DNA from: Firmicutes bacterium UBA993
Lineage (GTDB): Bacteria; Bacillota; Dethiobacteria; DTU022
Assembly (NCBI GenBank): GCA_002292015.1
Contig: DBBD01000018.1
Coordinates: 1 to 20,883 of the forward strand
Direction: 5' to 3'
Length of the DNA stretch: 20,883 bases
This document shows positions 20,837 to 20,883 of this stretch, in pieces. The position numbers and the translations under genes were made by a program. The first letter of the stretch is position 1; every line of letters starts with the position of its first letter. Under the pieces are notes generated by a model. That model did no database searches and was not told the DNA's origin. It saw only the letters and a program-made list of their open reading frames with translations.

Positions 20837-20883
20837 CAGGCTTGCAGTCTTAGCCCATATTTCGCAGGTAGGGCCAATTGAAT
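20837..20883. other. Window end after ptsI
   Basis: Forty-seven bases follow the ptsI stop. I see no hairpin with a T-run and no start codon with an SD. Confidence 0.6.

Overview
The window looks like the chromosome of a Gram-positive, Clostridia-like (Bacillota) bacterium. This is inference from strong purine-rich Shine-Dalgarno (SD) sites, frequent GTG and TTG starts, a lipoprotein-type solute-binding protein, an HPr with a serine at the usual regulatory position, and gene families common in that phylum. The genus cannot be named. No tRNA, rRNA, CRISPR array, insertion sequence or phage gene is visible.

Region 1 (1-7230, + strand) is a catabolic and uptake block. It holds the C-terminal end of a PucG/AGXT-like class V aminotransferase, an FAD-dependent oxidoreductase starting 12 bases after it, and a complete peptide/nickel-family ABC importer: lipoprotein binding protein, two permeases and two ATPases. 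The importer probably feeds an amino or ureido compound to the two enzymes, but the substrate is not visible.

Region 2 (7240-9240) starts with a convergent gene for a soluble PLP enzyme of the sphingosine-1-phosphate-lyase type. A 570-base gap follows. It holds an extended -10 promoter for that gene, a decayed remnant of a crotonase (enoyl-CoA hydratase) gene on the minus strand that still has a perfect SD, and a GC-rich leader with several small stem-loops ahead of the next gene. Region 3 (9241-10116) is a single arginase/agmatinase-family ureohydrolase.

Region 4 (10120-20836, + strand) is a self-contained amino-sugar utilisation locus. A DeoR-family regulator has a strong promoter behind tandem repeats. 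It is followed by an AgaS/GlmS-type SIS enzyme, separate EIIA, EIIB and EIIC genes of the ascorbate (Ula/Sga) PTS family, N-acetylhexosamine-6-phosphate deacetylase NagA, a second SIS protein, HPr, a LacD-type aldolase, a LacC/FruK-type PfkB kinase and Enzyme I. The genes spell a whole route: PEP > EI > HPr > EIIA > EIIB, uptake as an N-acetylhexosamine 6-phosphate, deacetylation, deamination/isomerisation to a ketose 6-phosphate, phosphorylation to a 1,6-bisphosphate, and cleavage to triose phosphates. The kinase and aldolase favour the galactosamine/tagatose branch. No ascorbate-catabolic gene (UlaG, D, E, F) is present.

The most interesting points are this pairing of an ascorbate-family EII with N-acetylhexosamine enzymes and its own EI and HPr; the second SIS protein of unknown role; three 10-bp-phased TACYCTAT repeats before the SIS gene; structured intercistronic regions; and the crotonase relic.
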